DNA from: Streptomyces sp. NBC_01235
Lineage (GTDB): Bacteria; Actinomycetota; Actinomycetes; Streptomycetales; Streptomycetaceae
Length of the DNA stretch: 64,000 nt
Direction of reading: 5' to 3'
Assembly: GCF_035989285.1 (NCBI RefSeq)
Contig: NZ_CP108513.1
Location: 7,750,001-7,814,000, forward strand
The notes under the pieces are model-generated. The model was not told the DNA's origin, ran no database searches, and saw only the letters and a list, made by a program, of their open reading frames with translations. The translations under genes and the position numbers were made by a program. Positions 1 through 10,288 of this stretch are shown here, piece after piece (positions within the stretch are counted from its first letter, which is position 1; every line of letters begins with the position of its first letter).

Positions 1-74
1 GCTCGTGACCCTCCCTCTCCCGACCCCCCAACCTAACCTCTGCGCACGCGCGCGCCTGACATAGCCTCCCGACC

Positions 75-1028
75 ATGAGTGCTGACGTATGGCTTCCCAT
101 CCCTCCGGAGGAGATCGAGGGTCTCCCCGAGGGGCCGAACTACCGCTTCTGGAACGGCGCGGAGGACTTTCCGGCCGACCCGGCGGACTGCGCCTTCTAC
201 GTCGTCCCCTACATGAAGCCCGCCGAAGTCGGGCAGCGGCCCCTGCCCGCGATGAGCGCGCTGGAGGTCGTCCAGACGCTGTCCGCCGGCATCGACCACG
301 TGCAGCCGGCCCTCGCGTCCCTGCCTCCCGGAGTGCGGCTGTGCAACGCGCGCGGGGTGCACGAGGCGAGTACCGCCGAGCTCACGCTCACGTTGGTCCT
401 CGCGTCGCTGCGCGGGGTTCCCGACTTCGTGCGGGCCCAGGACAGGGGGGAGTGGCTGGGCGGGTTCCGGCCCGCGCTCGCCGACCGGAACGTGCTCATC
501 GTCGGGTACGGCTCCATCGGTTCCGCCATCGAGGACCGGCTCGTGCCCTTCGAGGTGGCGCGGGTGGCGCGCGTCGCGCGCTCATGGCGCACGACGGCGC
601 GCGGTCCCGTGCATCCGATCGCCGAACTGCCCGCCCTGCTCCCCGAGGCGGACGTCGTGATCGTGTCCACGCCGCTGAACGAGAGCACGCTCGGCCTGGT
701 CGACGCCGAGTTCCTGGCCCGGATGAAGGACGGCGCGCTGCTGGTCAACGTGGCCCGCGGCCCGGTCGTCGACACCAAGGCGCTGCTCGCCGAACTGGAG
801 AGCGGCCGCCTCACCGCCGCCCTGGACGTCACCGACCCCGAACCCCTGCCCCCGGGGCACCCGTTGTGGAGTGCGCCGGGTGTCCTCGTCAGCCCGCACG
901 TCGGCGGGCCCACCTCCGCCTTCCTGCCGCGCGCCGAGCGACTCCTGGTGGACCAGTTGGACCGCTTCGTGAACCGGCGGCCGCTGCGCAACGTGATCCT
1001 TACGACGGGCACGGCGAACGGATCGTGA
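75..1028 (+). CDS. D-isomer-specific 2-hydroxyacid dehydrogenase
   Basis: A 317-residue NAD-dependent oxidoreductase of the D-2-hydroxyacid dehydrogenase family, presumably cytosolic, interconverting a 2-hydroxyacid and a 2-oxoacid. The Rossmann motif GYGSIG is at residues 144-149. The family's catalytic trio is visible: Arg228 in NVARGPVVD, Glu256 in TDPEP and His275 in SPHVGG. The ATG is chosen because the N-terminal substrate domain starts there. It has no Shine-Dalgarno but a TAGCCT box about 8 bases upstream, so it may be leaderless. The substrate cannot be told from sequence; glyoxylate/hydroxypyruvate reductase-like is a guess. Confidence 0.88.
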   Translation: MSADVWLPIPPEEIEGLPEGPNYRFWNGAEDFPADPADCAFYVVPYMKPAEVGQRPLPAMSALEVVQTLSAGIDHVQPALASLPPGVRLCNARGVHEASTAELTLTLVLASLRGVPDFVRAQDRGEWLGGFRPALADRNVLIVGYGSIGSAIEDRLVPFEVARVARVARSWRTTARGPVHPIAELPALLPEADVVIVSTPLNESTLGLVDAEFLARMKDGALLVNVARGPVVDTKALLAELESGRLTAALDVTDPEPLPPGHPLWSAPGVLVSPHVGGPTSAFLPRAERLLVDQLDRFVNRRPLRNVILTTGTANGS

Positions 1029-1438
1029 CGGCGATGGCAGTCCTGTAGTCCGGTTCGGGCACCCTCCGCAGTCCCCCGGACGCGGTCCGTACCTCTTCCG
1101 GGCGCATATGCCGATGATCGTCACGCAGCGTAGAGGAACTATGTCCCTGAGTGACGAGACTGGTGTATCGTCCCGACAGGGGCTGCGCCGCGCACTTCGG
1201 CGCCAGGGATGGACATTTCAGACTTGTGAGGGGGGCGACGGGCGATGCACGGCCTATGGACGAACGATCCGACGCGGCGGAGCCGCCGACGGCGACCCTG
1301 GCGCTCGGCCGCGCGCGAACACGGTCACGGTGCCCACCACGGCCATCACCACCGCAGGTGCGGCAGCCACCGGAAGCACGCGCAGCCGACGCCCCGGGAC
1401 CCGAGGGATCCGGGAGTGACGCGGACCGGGGGGACCCG
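1029..1438. other. Intergenic region before the GGDEF/EAL gene
   Basis: About 410 bases between the dehydrogenase and the proposed GTG start of the next gene. The frame of the downstream protein stays open back to 1151, with possible starts at GTG 1151 and ATG 1256. Codons between about 1310 and 1438 often end in A, unlike real genes here, so I treat most of the stretch as noncoding leader. No RNA gene or clear terminator was seen. Confidence 0.45.
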
Positions 1439-4400
1439 GTGAGTTCGCCGCCGACCTCCACGACCCTCCTCGACGGAGCACTGCGGACGCAGTCTCCGAC
1501 GGGGACACCGCGCACCGCGCCGCCGTCCGCCGGCGGCCCCGGATCGAGCCTGGTCCACCAACTGCTGCTGGCTCTCATGTGCGCGGGATACGCCGTCGGT
1601 TCCGCGCTCGGCTGGGGCTCCGACGAACTCGCGCTGATCATGGGCGACTTCGGGCTGACCGCCGCGGCGGGCGCCGCCGCCGTGTCGTGTCTCCTCTACG
1701 CGCGCACCCGACGCGTCCGCTTTCGATCCGCCTGGCTGCTGTTCTCGCTCTCCTCGGCGATGGCGGCCCTCGGCAATCTGGTCTGGGGTTGGTACGAGGT
1801 GGTCCTGGGGCGGCCCGTGCCCAGCCCCAGCCTCGCCGACCTGTTCTTCCTGTGCTTCGCGCCCCCCGCCATCGTGGGGCTGCTCGTGCTCGCCGCCCGG
1901 CCCATGACGAAGGCGGGCTGGGTCTGCCTGGGGCTGGACGCCTGGCTGATCGCCGGCTCGCTGCTCACCCTCTCCTGGAGCCTCGCGCTCGCCCAGGCGG
2001 CGCAGTTCGACGGGCCGAGCGTCGCGCACGCGGCGCTGTCGCTGGCGTACCCGCTGCTCGACATCGCCCTGGTGAGCATGGTGCTCGTCCTGCACTTCAG
2101 GCGGTCGCCCGTGAATCGCACAGCGGTCAACACGGCTGTCGGCGCGCTCGCGCTGACCGTGATGTGCGACGCCCTGTTCACCTCACCGCTGCTGCACAAC
2201 AACTACCGCTCGGGCCAGCTCCTCGACGCGGGCTGGTTCGCGGGCTCGCTGCTCCTGGCGTACGCGCCCTGGGCCGCCTCCCGCCGACAAGGGGCGTCGG
2301 ACGAGGGGCACACGCGTGTGGTGCACGAGCATGTACCCGGCCAGCAGCGCACCGCGGGCCACCCGCACGGGCCGTCGCGTCCGGCCGCCCACCCCTCCGC
2401 GCAGACGGCCGCGCGGGCACCGGACCGGACGCCTCCCCAGGGAGGTGATCCCAGCCGGTATCCGGCCACCCGGCCCATCACCGGCTCCCTGGCCGCGCTC
2501 ACGCCGTATCTCGCGGCCGCCGTCTGCACCCTGGGGATCCTCTACAACGTCCTCAACGGCCGCAGCGTCGACCGTGTGGTGCTGCTGACCGGTGGCGCGG
2601 TCGTGCTCGCCCTCGTGGTGCGGCAGGGGATCATGCTGCTCGACAACATCACCCTCACCCAGGAACTGGCGCAGAAGGAGAACCACTTCCGCTCCCTGGT
2701 GCAGGGCTCCAGCGACGTCATCATGATCGCCGCCCCCAGCGGCATCCTCCGGTACGTCTCCCCGGCAGCCGCCGGGGTCTACGGACAGTCCGCCGAGGAG
2801 CTCGTGGGCACCGAGCTGGCCCATCTCATCCACCCGGAGGACCTGGGCTGCGTGGTGCACGAGGTGCGCCGCTTCCTCGCCGCCACCCCCCAGGAGGAGC
2901 CCACCACCCGCATCGAGTGCCGCTTCCGCTCCGGCGGCGGGGGCTGGCTCAACGTCGAGTCGACCGTCAACCGCCACCACGGCGGCCTGATCTTCAACAG
3001 CCGGGACGTGACCGAACGCGTGCGGCTCCAGGCGCAGCTCCAGCACAACGCCGAGCACGACCCGCTCACCGACCTGCCCAACCGCGCGCTGTTCACCCGG
3101 CGCGTCCAGCAGGCCCTGTCCGGTCGCCGTAGCTCCGACCGGGGTCCCGCCCTGCGCAACACTGCGGTCCTCTTCATCGACCTCGACGGCTTCAAGGCGG
3201 TCAACGACACGATCGGCCACGCGGCGGGGGACGAACTGCTGGTCCAAGCGGCCCGCCGGCTCCAGGACGCGGTCCGCCACGGCGACACCGCGTCCCGGCT
3301 GGGCGGCGACGAGTTCGCGGCCCTGATCGTCGGCGACGGCACCCGCGACCGTACCGCCCGCGAACGCCACATACTGGAACTCGCCGACCGGCTCAGGCTC
3401 ACGCTCTCCCAGCCGTACCTCATCGACGGCAACGAGGTGCGCGTCGCCGCGTCCATCGGCGTCGCCTTCGCCGAACCGGGCCTCGGCGCCGGTGAGCTGC
3501 TGCGCAACGCCGACCTCGCCATGTACCGCGCCAAGGCGGGCGGCAAGGGCCGGGTCGAGCTGTACAAGCCGCAGATGCAGCAGGACGTCGTCCGCAAGGC
3601 GGAGCTGGCCACGCGGCTGCGTGCCGCGCTGCACGACGGCGAGTTCGCGCTGCTGCACCAGCCGGTGGTGCGCCTGGAGGACGGCCGGATCTCGTCGGTC
3701 GCCGCGCAGGCCCGATGGCGCTCCTCCCAAGGAGTGCTCTTCACCCCCGCCGAGTTCCTGCGCGCCGCCGAGGACAGCGACAAGACCGCCGAACTGGGTC
3801 GCTGGACGCTGGAGGAGGCCGTCGAACAGGCCGCCGACCGGACCGCGAGCGGGCTGACCGTGCCGGTCGTCGTGCGGGTGGGCGCCCGGCGGCTGCTGGA
3901 CCGGTCGATGCCGCTGGGCTCCGTGGAGGCGCTGCTGACACGGCACGGGCTGCCGTCCGGGGCGCTGATGGTCGAGCTGTCGGACACCGACCCCAGGGTG
4001 CCGCTGGACGAGCTGGAGCGCCGCCTGGGGGCCTTGAAGCGGCTCGGCGTCCGGATCGCCCTCGACGGCTTCGGCAGCGGCTTCGCCACCCTCACGGCAC
4101 TTCGCCGGCTCCCCGTCGACGTACTCAAACTCGACCGCTCGCTGGTCGAGGGGGTCGTCGAGTCCGCGCGGCTGCACAAGATCACCAGCGGGCTGCTGCG
4201 GATCGCCGGAGACCTCGGGCTGCAGTCCGTCGCGGAGGGGGTGGATCTGCCCGAGCAGGTCGTGGCGCTGCGCGCGATGGGCTGCACCCACGGTCAGGGC
4301 ATGGCGTTCTCCGGGCCGGTCGACGAGTACCGGCTGCGCCGGGCTCTCGCGACCGGCCGCTACCCGGTCCCGCACGGGCCCGCCGAGCCCGCGTTCGCGG

Positions 4401-4498
4401 GCGGCGGCGCGGGGGTGTACACCAGTGGTGTCACCGCCGTCCTGGGGAGCGGAAGTGCCCTTCGTTCACATAATGAGACTCCCGTCCCACCCACTTGA
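1439..4498 (+). CDS. Membrane PAS-GGDEF-EAL cyclic-di-GMP protein, EAL degenerate
   Basis: A 1019-residue protein in the GTG-started form chosen here. A G-rich ribosome site (GGGGGGAC) precedes that GTG and codon use becomes normal after it. The N-terminal half has many hydrophobic segments, then a PAS domain (about residues 410-530), a GGDEF domain and an EAL domain. The cyclase motif GGDEF is intact at residues 622-626, with an RHGD inhibitory-site motif five residues before it. So c-di-GMP synthesis is likely. The EAL signature is replaced by AAQ (residues 755-757, followed by ARW), and the later DDFG-type motif reads LDGFG, so phosphodiesterase activity is probably lost. C-di-GMP controls development in Streptomyces through BldD; a role here is inferred. 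ATG 1256 is an alternative start. Confidence 0.85.
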   Translation: MSSPPTSTTLLDGALRTQSPTGTPRTAPPSAGGPGSSLVHQLLLALMCAGYAVGSALGWGSDELALIMGDFGLTAAAGAAAVSCLLYARTRRVRFRSAWLLFSLSSAMAALGNLVWGWYEVVLGRPVPSPSLADLFFLCFAPPAIVGLLVLAARPMTKAGWVCLGLDAWLIAGSLLTLSWSLALAQAAQFDGPSVAHAALSLAYPLLDIALVSMVLVLHFRRSPVNRTAVNTAVGALALTVMCDALFTSPLLHNNYRSGQLLDAGWFAGSLLLAYAPWAASRRQGASDEGHTRVVHEHVPGQQRTAGHPHGPSRPAAHPSAQTAARAPDRTPPQGGDPSRYPATRPITGSLAALTPYLAAAVCTLGILYNVLNGRSVDRVVLLTGGAVVLALVVRQGIMLLDNITLTQELAQKENHFRSLVQGSSDVIMIAAPSGILRYVSPAAAGVYGQSAEELVGTELAHLIHPEDLGCVVHEVRRFLAATPQEEPTTRIECRFRSGGGGWLNVESTVNRHHGGLIFNSRDVTERVRLQAQLQHNAEHDPLTDLPNRALFTRRVQQALSGRRSSDRGPALRNTAVLFIDLDGFKAVNDTIGHAAGDELLVQAARRLQDAVRHGDTASRLGGDEFAALIVGDGTRDRTARERHILELADRLRLTLSQPYLIDGNEVRVAASIGVAFAEPGLGAGELLRNADLAMYRAKAGGKGRVELYKPQMQQDVVRKAELATRLRAALHDGEFALLHQPVVRLEDGRISSVAAQARWRSSQGVLFTPAEFLRAAEDSDKTAELGRWTLEEAVEQAADRTASGLTVPVVVRVGARRLLDRSMPLGSVEALLTRHGLPSGALMVELSDTDPRVPLDELERRLGALKRLGVRIALDGFGSGFATLTALRRLPVDVLKLDRSLVEGVVESARLHKITSGLLRIAGDLGLQSVAEGVDLPEQVVALRAMGCTHGQGMAFSGPVDEYRLRRALATGRYPVPHGPAEPAFAGGGAGVYTSGVTAVLGSGSALRSHNETPVPPT
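4474..4489. promoter_or_regulatory. Candidate NdgR-type operator upstream of ilvB
   Basis: TGAGACTCCCGTCCCA is an imperfect palindrome of the form TGAGAC-N4-GTCTCA. It shares 12 of 13 bases (ACTCCCGTCnCAC) with a site in the ndgR-leuC gap at 54751-54766. It overlaps a CATAAT sequence (4469-4474) that could be a -10 box. Binding by NdgR is an inference. Confidence 0.4.
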
Positions 4499-4531
4499 CA
4501 GCCGGTGCGCGCCAGGGGGAGGGTCAATGCC

Positions 4532-4573
4532 ATGCGCACCCGAATTCTCGTACTTGGAAAGCGCGTCGGCTGA
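4532..4573 (+). CDS. ilvB leader peptide (branched-chain codons)
   Basis: A 13-codon reading frame, MRTRILVLGKRVG, preceded by a strong ribosome site (AGGGGGAGGG at 4514-4523). It holds the run Ile-Leu-Val-Leu, written ATT CTC GTA CTT, and a later Val. ATT, GTA and CTT are rare codons in this GC-rich genome. Six bases after its stop a hairpin can form (TCCGG/CCGGA and GTGA/TCAC, 4579-4606), followed by an intrinsic terminator before ilvB. This is the layout of a ribosome-mediated attenuator. Leader peptides before ilvB have been predicted in Streptomyces, Mycobacterium and Corynebacterium. Confidence 0.82.
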   Translation: MRTRILVLGKRVG

Positions 4574-4628
4574 AGCTGGTGACGTCCGGACGGACCCGGA
4601 ACTCACGGCGACCCACACCCGGCGCGCT

Positions 4629-4662
4629 CCCCTCGCTTGCCTTTTGGCACGAGGGGTTTTTT
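4629..4662 (+). terminator. ilvB attenuator terminator
   Basis: Stem CCCCTCG (4629-4635) pairs with CGAGGGG (4650-4656). Inside it TGCC pairs with GGCA around a TTTT loop, with a two-base bulge. A run of six T follows (4657-4662). It lies between the leader peptide and ilvB, so it must be conditional for ilvB to be expressed. Confidence 0.85.
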
Positions 4663-4744
4663 GTTGCACAAAACCGCAGCAGCACCCCTGTAGAACCCCA
4701 GTAAGACCCTCAGTAAAACCCTCAGCATCGAGAAGAGAATGCCG

Positions 4745-6592
4745 ATGACCGAGCAGGCCACCGGGGCCCATCCGCAGCCGCGGCCCCGATCCGGAGGACA
4801 GCACTCCGCGTCCGTCGAGCACGTGACGGGTGCGCAGTCCCTCATCCGTTCGCTCGAGGAGGTCGGCGCCGAGACGGTATTCGGCATTCCCGGCGGTACG
4901 ATCCTGCCCGCCTACGACCCGATGATGGACTCGACGAGGGTCCGCCACGTCCTGGTCCGGCACGAGCAGGGCGCGGGTCACGCGGCCACCGGATACGCGC
5001 AGGCCACCGGCCGGGTCGGCGTCTGCATGGCCACCTCCGGCCCGGGCGCCACCAACCTGGTGACCCCGATCGCCGACGCCCACATGGACTCGGTGCCGCT
5101 CGTGGCGATCACCGGCCAGGTGGCGTCGAAGGCGATCGGCACGGACGCCTTCCAGGAGGCGGACATCGTCGGCATCACCATGCCGATCACCAAGCACAGC
5201 TTCCTGGTCACCAAGGCCGAGGACATCCCCCGGGTGATCGCGCAGGCCTTCCACATCGCCTCCACCGGCCGCCCCGGCCCGGTTCTGGTCGACATCCCCA
5301 AGGACATCCTCCAGGCGAAGACGACGTTCTCCTGGCCGCCGGTCATGGACCTGCCCGGCTACCGCCCGGTGACCAAGCCGCACGCCAAGCAGATCCGCGA
5401 GGCCGCCAAGCTGATCACCACCGCCAAGCGGCCGATCCTGTACGTCGGCGGCGGTGTCCTCAAGGCCGGCGCCACCGCCGAGCTGAAGGTCCTCGCCGAG
5501 CTGACCGGCGCGCCGGTCACCACCACGCTGATGGCGCTGGGCGCGTTCCCCGACAGCCACCCGCAGCACCTGGGCATGCCGGGCATGCACGGCTCGGTGG
5601 CCGCCGTCACCGGTCTGCAGAAGGCCGACCTGATTGTCGCCCTCGGCGCCCGCTTCGACGACCGTGTCACCGGCAAGCTCGACAGCTTCGCGCCGCACGC
5701 CAAGATCGTCCACGCGGACATCGACCCGGCCGAGATCGGCAAGAACCGCGCCGCCGACGTGCCGATCGTCGGTGACGCGCGCGAGGTCATCGCGGATCTG
5801 GTCCAGGCCGTCCAGAAGGAGCACAGCGAGGGCCAGCAGGGCGACTACAGCGCCTGGTGGAAGGATCTGAACCGCTGGCGCGAGACCTACCCGCTCGGCT
5901 ACGACCAGCCGTCCGACGGCTCGCTCTCCCCGCAGCAGGTCATCGAGCGCATCGGGCGGCTCGCCCCGGCGGACACGATCTTCACCGCGGGCGTCGGCCA
6001 GCACCAGATGTGGGCCGCCCACTTCATCCGGTACGAGAAGCCCGCCACCTGGCTGAACTCCGGCGGCGCGGGCACCATGGGCTACGCGGTCCCGGCCGCG
6101 ATGGGCGCCAAGGCCGGCGCGCCGGACCGGACGGTCTGGGCGATCGACGGCGACGGCTGCTTCCAGATGACCAACCAGGAACTCACCACCTGCGCCCTGA
6201 ACAACATCCCGATCAAGGTCGCCATCATCAACAACGGTGCCCTCGGGATGGTCCGCCAGTGGCAGACCCTGTTCTACAACCAGCGCTACTCCAACACCGT
6301 GCTGCACTCCGGCCCGAACGACGTCAACCCGGACGCCCGGGGCACCCGCGTCCCCGACTTCGTGAAGCTGTCGGAGGCCATGGGCTGCTACGCCATCCGC
6401 TGCGAGTCCCCGGACGACCTCGACAAGGTCATCGAAGAGGCGAACTCGATCAACGACCGCCCGGTGGTCATCGACTTCATCGTCCACGAGGACGCCATGG
6501 TGTGGCCGATGGTCGCCGCCGGCACCTCCAACGACGAGATCCTGGCCGCCCGGGACGTCCGCCCCGACTTCGGCGACAACGAAGACGACTGA
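4745..6592 (+). CDS. ilvB: Acetolactate synthase large subunit
   Basis: A 615-residue thiamine-diphosphate enzyme, the catalytic subunit of acetohydroxyacid synthase. It condenses pyruvate with pyruvate or 2-oxobutyrate, the first common step to valine, leucine and isoleucine. The cofactor-activating Glu74 sits in RHEQGAG; the ThDP motif runs from GDG (469-471) to NN (496-497). The ATG at 4745 is preferred to the one at 4739 because GAGAAGAG is correctly spaced only for it. The regulatory subunit gene follows 20 bases downstream. Expression is probably attenuated by the leader upstream. Confidence 0.97.
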   Translation: MTEQATGAHPQPRPRSGGQHSASVEHVTGAQSLIRSLEEVGAETVFGIPGGTILPAYDPMMDSTRVRHVLVRHEQGAGHAATGYAQATGRVGVCMATSGPGATNLVTPIADAHMDSVPLVAITGQVASKAIGTDAFQEADIVGITMPITKHSFLVTKAEDIPRVIAQAFHIASTGRPGPVLVDIPKDILQAKTTFSWPPVMDLPGYRPVTKPHAKQIREAAKLITTAKRPILYVGGGVLKAGATAELKVLAELTGAPVTTTLMALGAFPDSHPQHLGMPGMHGSVAAVTGLQKADLIVALGARFDDRVTGKLDSFAPHAKIVHADIDPAEIGKNRAADVPIVGDAREVIADLVQAVQKEHSEGQQGDYSAWWKDLNRWRETYPLGYDQPSDGSLSPQQVIERIGRLAPADTIFTAGVGQHQMWAAHFIRYEKPATWLNSGGAGTMGYAVPAAMGAKAGAPDRTVWAIDGDGCFQMTNQELTTCALNNIPIKVAIINNGALGMVRQWQTLFYNQRYSNTVLHSGPNDVNPDARGTRVPDFVKLSEAMGCYAIRCESPDDLDKVIEEANSINDRPVVIDFIVHEDAMVWPMVAAGTSNDEILAARDVRPDFGDNEDD

Positions 6593-6612
6593 GCGAGAGA
6601 GACCCAAGAGAC

Positions 6613-8266
<1,654 letters not shown>

Positions 8267-8279
8267 GCCTTGCGGACAG

Positions 8280-8306
8280 GGGGCCGGAGCGTGCTGCTCC
8301 GGCCCC
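8280..8306 (+). terminator. ilvC terminator
   Basis: A perfect 11-bp stem, GGGGCCGGAGC pairing with GCTCCGGCCCC around a 5-base loop, beginning 13 bases after the ilvC stop. There is no real T run, as is common in Streptomyces. Confidence 0.7.
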
Positions 8307-8499
8307 GTTGTCCATCCTGTCCGGCCACGGACGGGTGATCCTTCCGCAGAGGCGTAAGGCGTCCTCCGTCGCAGCACTAGACTGCTGCACAACATACGCG
8401 TTCAGGCCCACAGCGTCGTGCGTCTTCCACGCGGCTAGCACCCCTCCACCGCATGCGGCCGTCGGGACGGCCGTCCGCATTGGACATGTGAGGACTCAC

Positions 8500-10089
8500 G
8501 TGAGCTCGAAACCTGTCGTACTCATCGCTGAAGAGCTGTCGCCCGCGACCGTGGACGCGCTTGGCCCGGACTTCGAGATCCGGCACTGCAACGGAGCGGA
8601 CCGAGCCGAACTGCTCCCGGCCATCGCCGACGTCGACGCGATCCTGATCCGCTCGGCCACCAAGGTGGACGCCGAGGCGATCGCCGTCGCGAAGAAGCTG
8701 AAGGTCGTCGCACGAGCCGGCGTCGGCCTGGACAACGTGGACGTCTCCGCCGCCACCAAGGCCGGCGTGATGGTCGTCAACGCCCCCACCTCGAACATCG
8801 TGACCGCGGCCGAGCTGGCCTGCGGTCTGCTGCTCGCCACCGCCCGCCACATTCCGCAGGCCAACGCCGCGCTGAAGAACGGCGAGTGGAAGCGCAGCAA
8901 GTACACGGGTGTGGAACTGGCCGAGAAGACCCTGGGTGTCGTGGGCCTCGGGCGGATCGGTGCGCTGGTCGCCCAGCGCATGTCCGCCTTCGGTATGAAG
9001 GTCGTCGCCTACGACCCCTACATCCAGCCCGCCCGTGCCGCCCAGATGGGCGTCAAGGTCCTGTCGCTGGACGAGCTCCTCGAGGTCGCCGACTTCATCA
9101 CCGTCCACCTGCCCAAGACCCCCGAGACGGTCGGTCTGATCGGCGACGAGGCGCTGCGCAAGGTCAAGCCGAGCGTGCGCATCGTCAACGCCGCGCGTGG
9201 CGGGATCGTCGACGAGGAGGCGCTGTACTCGGCGCTCAAGGAGGGCCGGGTCGCCGGTGCCGGCCTCGACGTGTACGCGAAGGAGCCCTGCACGGACTCC
9301 CCGCTGTTCGAGTTCGACCAGGTCGTGTCCACCCCGCACCTCGGCGCCTCGACCGACGAGGCGCAGGAGAAGGCCGGTATCGCGGTCGCGCGTTCGGTGC
9401 GGCTCGCCCTCGCCGGTGAGCTCGTGCCGGACGCGGTGAACGTCCAGGGCGGTGTCATCGCCGAGGACGTCAAGCCGGGCCTGCCGCTCGCCGAGCGCCT
9501 CGGCCGGATCTTCACGGCGCTCGCCGGCGAGGTCGCGGTCCGCCTCGACGTCGAGGTGTACGGCGAGATCACCCAGCACGATGTGAAGGTGCTGGAGCTC
9601 AGCGCCCTCAAGGGTGTCTTCGAGGACGTCGTCGACGAGACCGTGTCCTACGTCAACGCCCCGCTGTTCGCGCAGGAGCGCGGTGTCGAGGTGCGGCTGA
9701 CGACGAGCTCGGAGTCCGCCGACCACCGCAACGTCGTGACCGTGCGCGGCACGCTCTCGGACGGCGAGGAGGTGTCGGTCTCCGGCACGCTGGCCGGTCC
9801 GAAGCACGTCCAGAAGATCGTCGCGGTCGGCGAGTACGACGTCGACCTCGCGCTCGCCGACCACATGGTCGTCCTCAAGTACGAGGACCGTCCGGGCGTC
9901 GTCGGTACCGTCGGCCGTGTCTTCGGCGAGGCGGGGATCAACATCGCCGGCATGCAGGTCGCCCGCGCGGTCGCCGGCGGCGAGGCGCTGGCCGTGCTGA
10001 CCGTTGACGACACGGTGCCGGTCGGCGTGCTGGCCGAGGTTGCCGAGGAGATCGGCGCGACGTCCGCTCGTGCGGTGAACCTCGTCTGA
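8500..10089 (+). CDS. serA: D-3-phosphoglycerate dehydrogenase
   Basis: A 529-residue long-form (type 1) enzyme that commits 3-phosphoglycerate to serine synthesis. The NAD motif GLGRIG is at residues 149-154. Catalytic Arg233, Glu262 and His280 are present in NAARGGIVD, YAKEP and TPHLGAS. After residue about 310 come the intervening ASB domain and a C-terminal ACT domain (KYEDRPGVVGTVG). The GTG at 8500 has AGGA five bases before it; a longer open frame upstream lacks homology. It follows ilvC but behind a terminator, so it likely has its own promoter. Confidence 0.96.
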   Translation: MSSKPVVLIAEELSPATVDALGPDFEIRHCNGADRAELLPAIADVDAILIRSATKVDAEAIAVAKKLKVVARAGVGLDNVDVSAATKAGVMVVNAPTSNIVTAAELACGLLLATARHIPQANAALKNGEWKRSKYTGVELAEKTLGVVGLGRIGALVAQRMSAFGMKVVAYDPYIQPARAAQMGVKVLSLDELLEVADFITVHLPKTPETVGLIGDEALRKVKPSVRIVNAARGGIVDEEALYSALKEGRVAGAGLDVYAKEPCTDSPLFEFDQVVSTPHLGASTDEAQEKAGIAVARSVRLALAGELVPDAVNVQGGVIAEDVKPGLPLAERLGRIFTALAGEVAVRLDVEVYGEITQHDVKVLELSALKGVFEDVVDETVSYVNAPLFAQERGVEVRLTTSSESADHRNVVTVRGTLSDGEEVSVSGTLAGPKHVQKIVAVGEYDVDLALADHMVVLKYEDRPGVVGTVGRVFGEAGINIAGMQVARAVAGGEALAVLTVDDTVPVGVLAEVAEEIGATSARAVNLV

Positions 10090-10240
10090 GGTTGCCGCAC
10101 CACTGGGGGCTGCCGCCCCCAGGCCCCCGCTTCGGCCCTGAAGGGGCCTCGTCCGCAAACGCCGGACGGGCTGAGTCCACTGAACGTGGCTCGTGAGCAG
10201 AACGCCGGACGGGCAGAAGCAGCTTGACCCCAGCTGAAAA
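10090..10240. other. serA-MFS intergenic spacer with short repeats
   Basis: A noncoding spacer. It has a short GC hairpin after serA (CTGGGGGC/GCCCCCAG near 10104-10121) and two copies of AACGCCGGACGGG about 45 bases apart (10157 and 10201). These repeats look like a small extragenic family rather than a gene. No RNA gene was recognised. Confidence 0.4.
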
Positions 10241-10274
10241 GGCGCCGGGGCTGGATCACTCCAGCCCCGGCGCC
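10241..10274. terminator. Bidirectional terminator between serA and MFS gene
   Basis: A perfect 15-bp stem, GGCGCCGGGGCTGGA with its complement, around a TCAC loop. It is flanked by AAAA before and TTT after, so it can serve both convergent genes. Confidence 0.85.
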
Positions 10275-10288
10275 TTTCGTATGTGCCG

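Noticed and set aside
1100..1200. BldD box upstream of the GGDEF/EAL gene (GTCAC and GTGAC words)
   Set aside because: The half-sites are about 40 bases apart and wrongly oriented for a BldD operator.
1151..1438. Longer N-terminus for the GGDEF/EAL protein from GTG 1151 or ATG 1256
   Set aside because: Codons in much of the segment end in A and the residues are Arg/Pro-rich without pattern. The GTG at 1439 has a ribosome-like site and normal codon use after it.
2183..4375. Long minus-strand open frame opposite the GGDEF/EAL gene
   Set aside because: It is a shadow frame caused by high GC; the residues are low-complexity Gly/Arg/Val/His without domains. The same applies to many long frames opposite ilvB, serA, cimA and the cvn genes.
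10090..10240. Small RNA gene after serA
   Set aside because: Only short hairpins and two short repeats are present; no promoter or structure strong enough to call.
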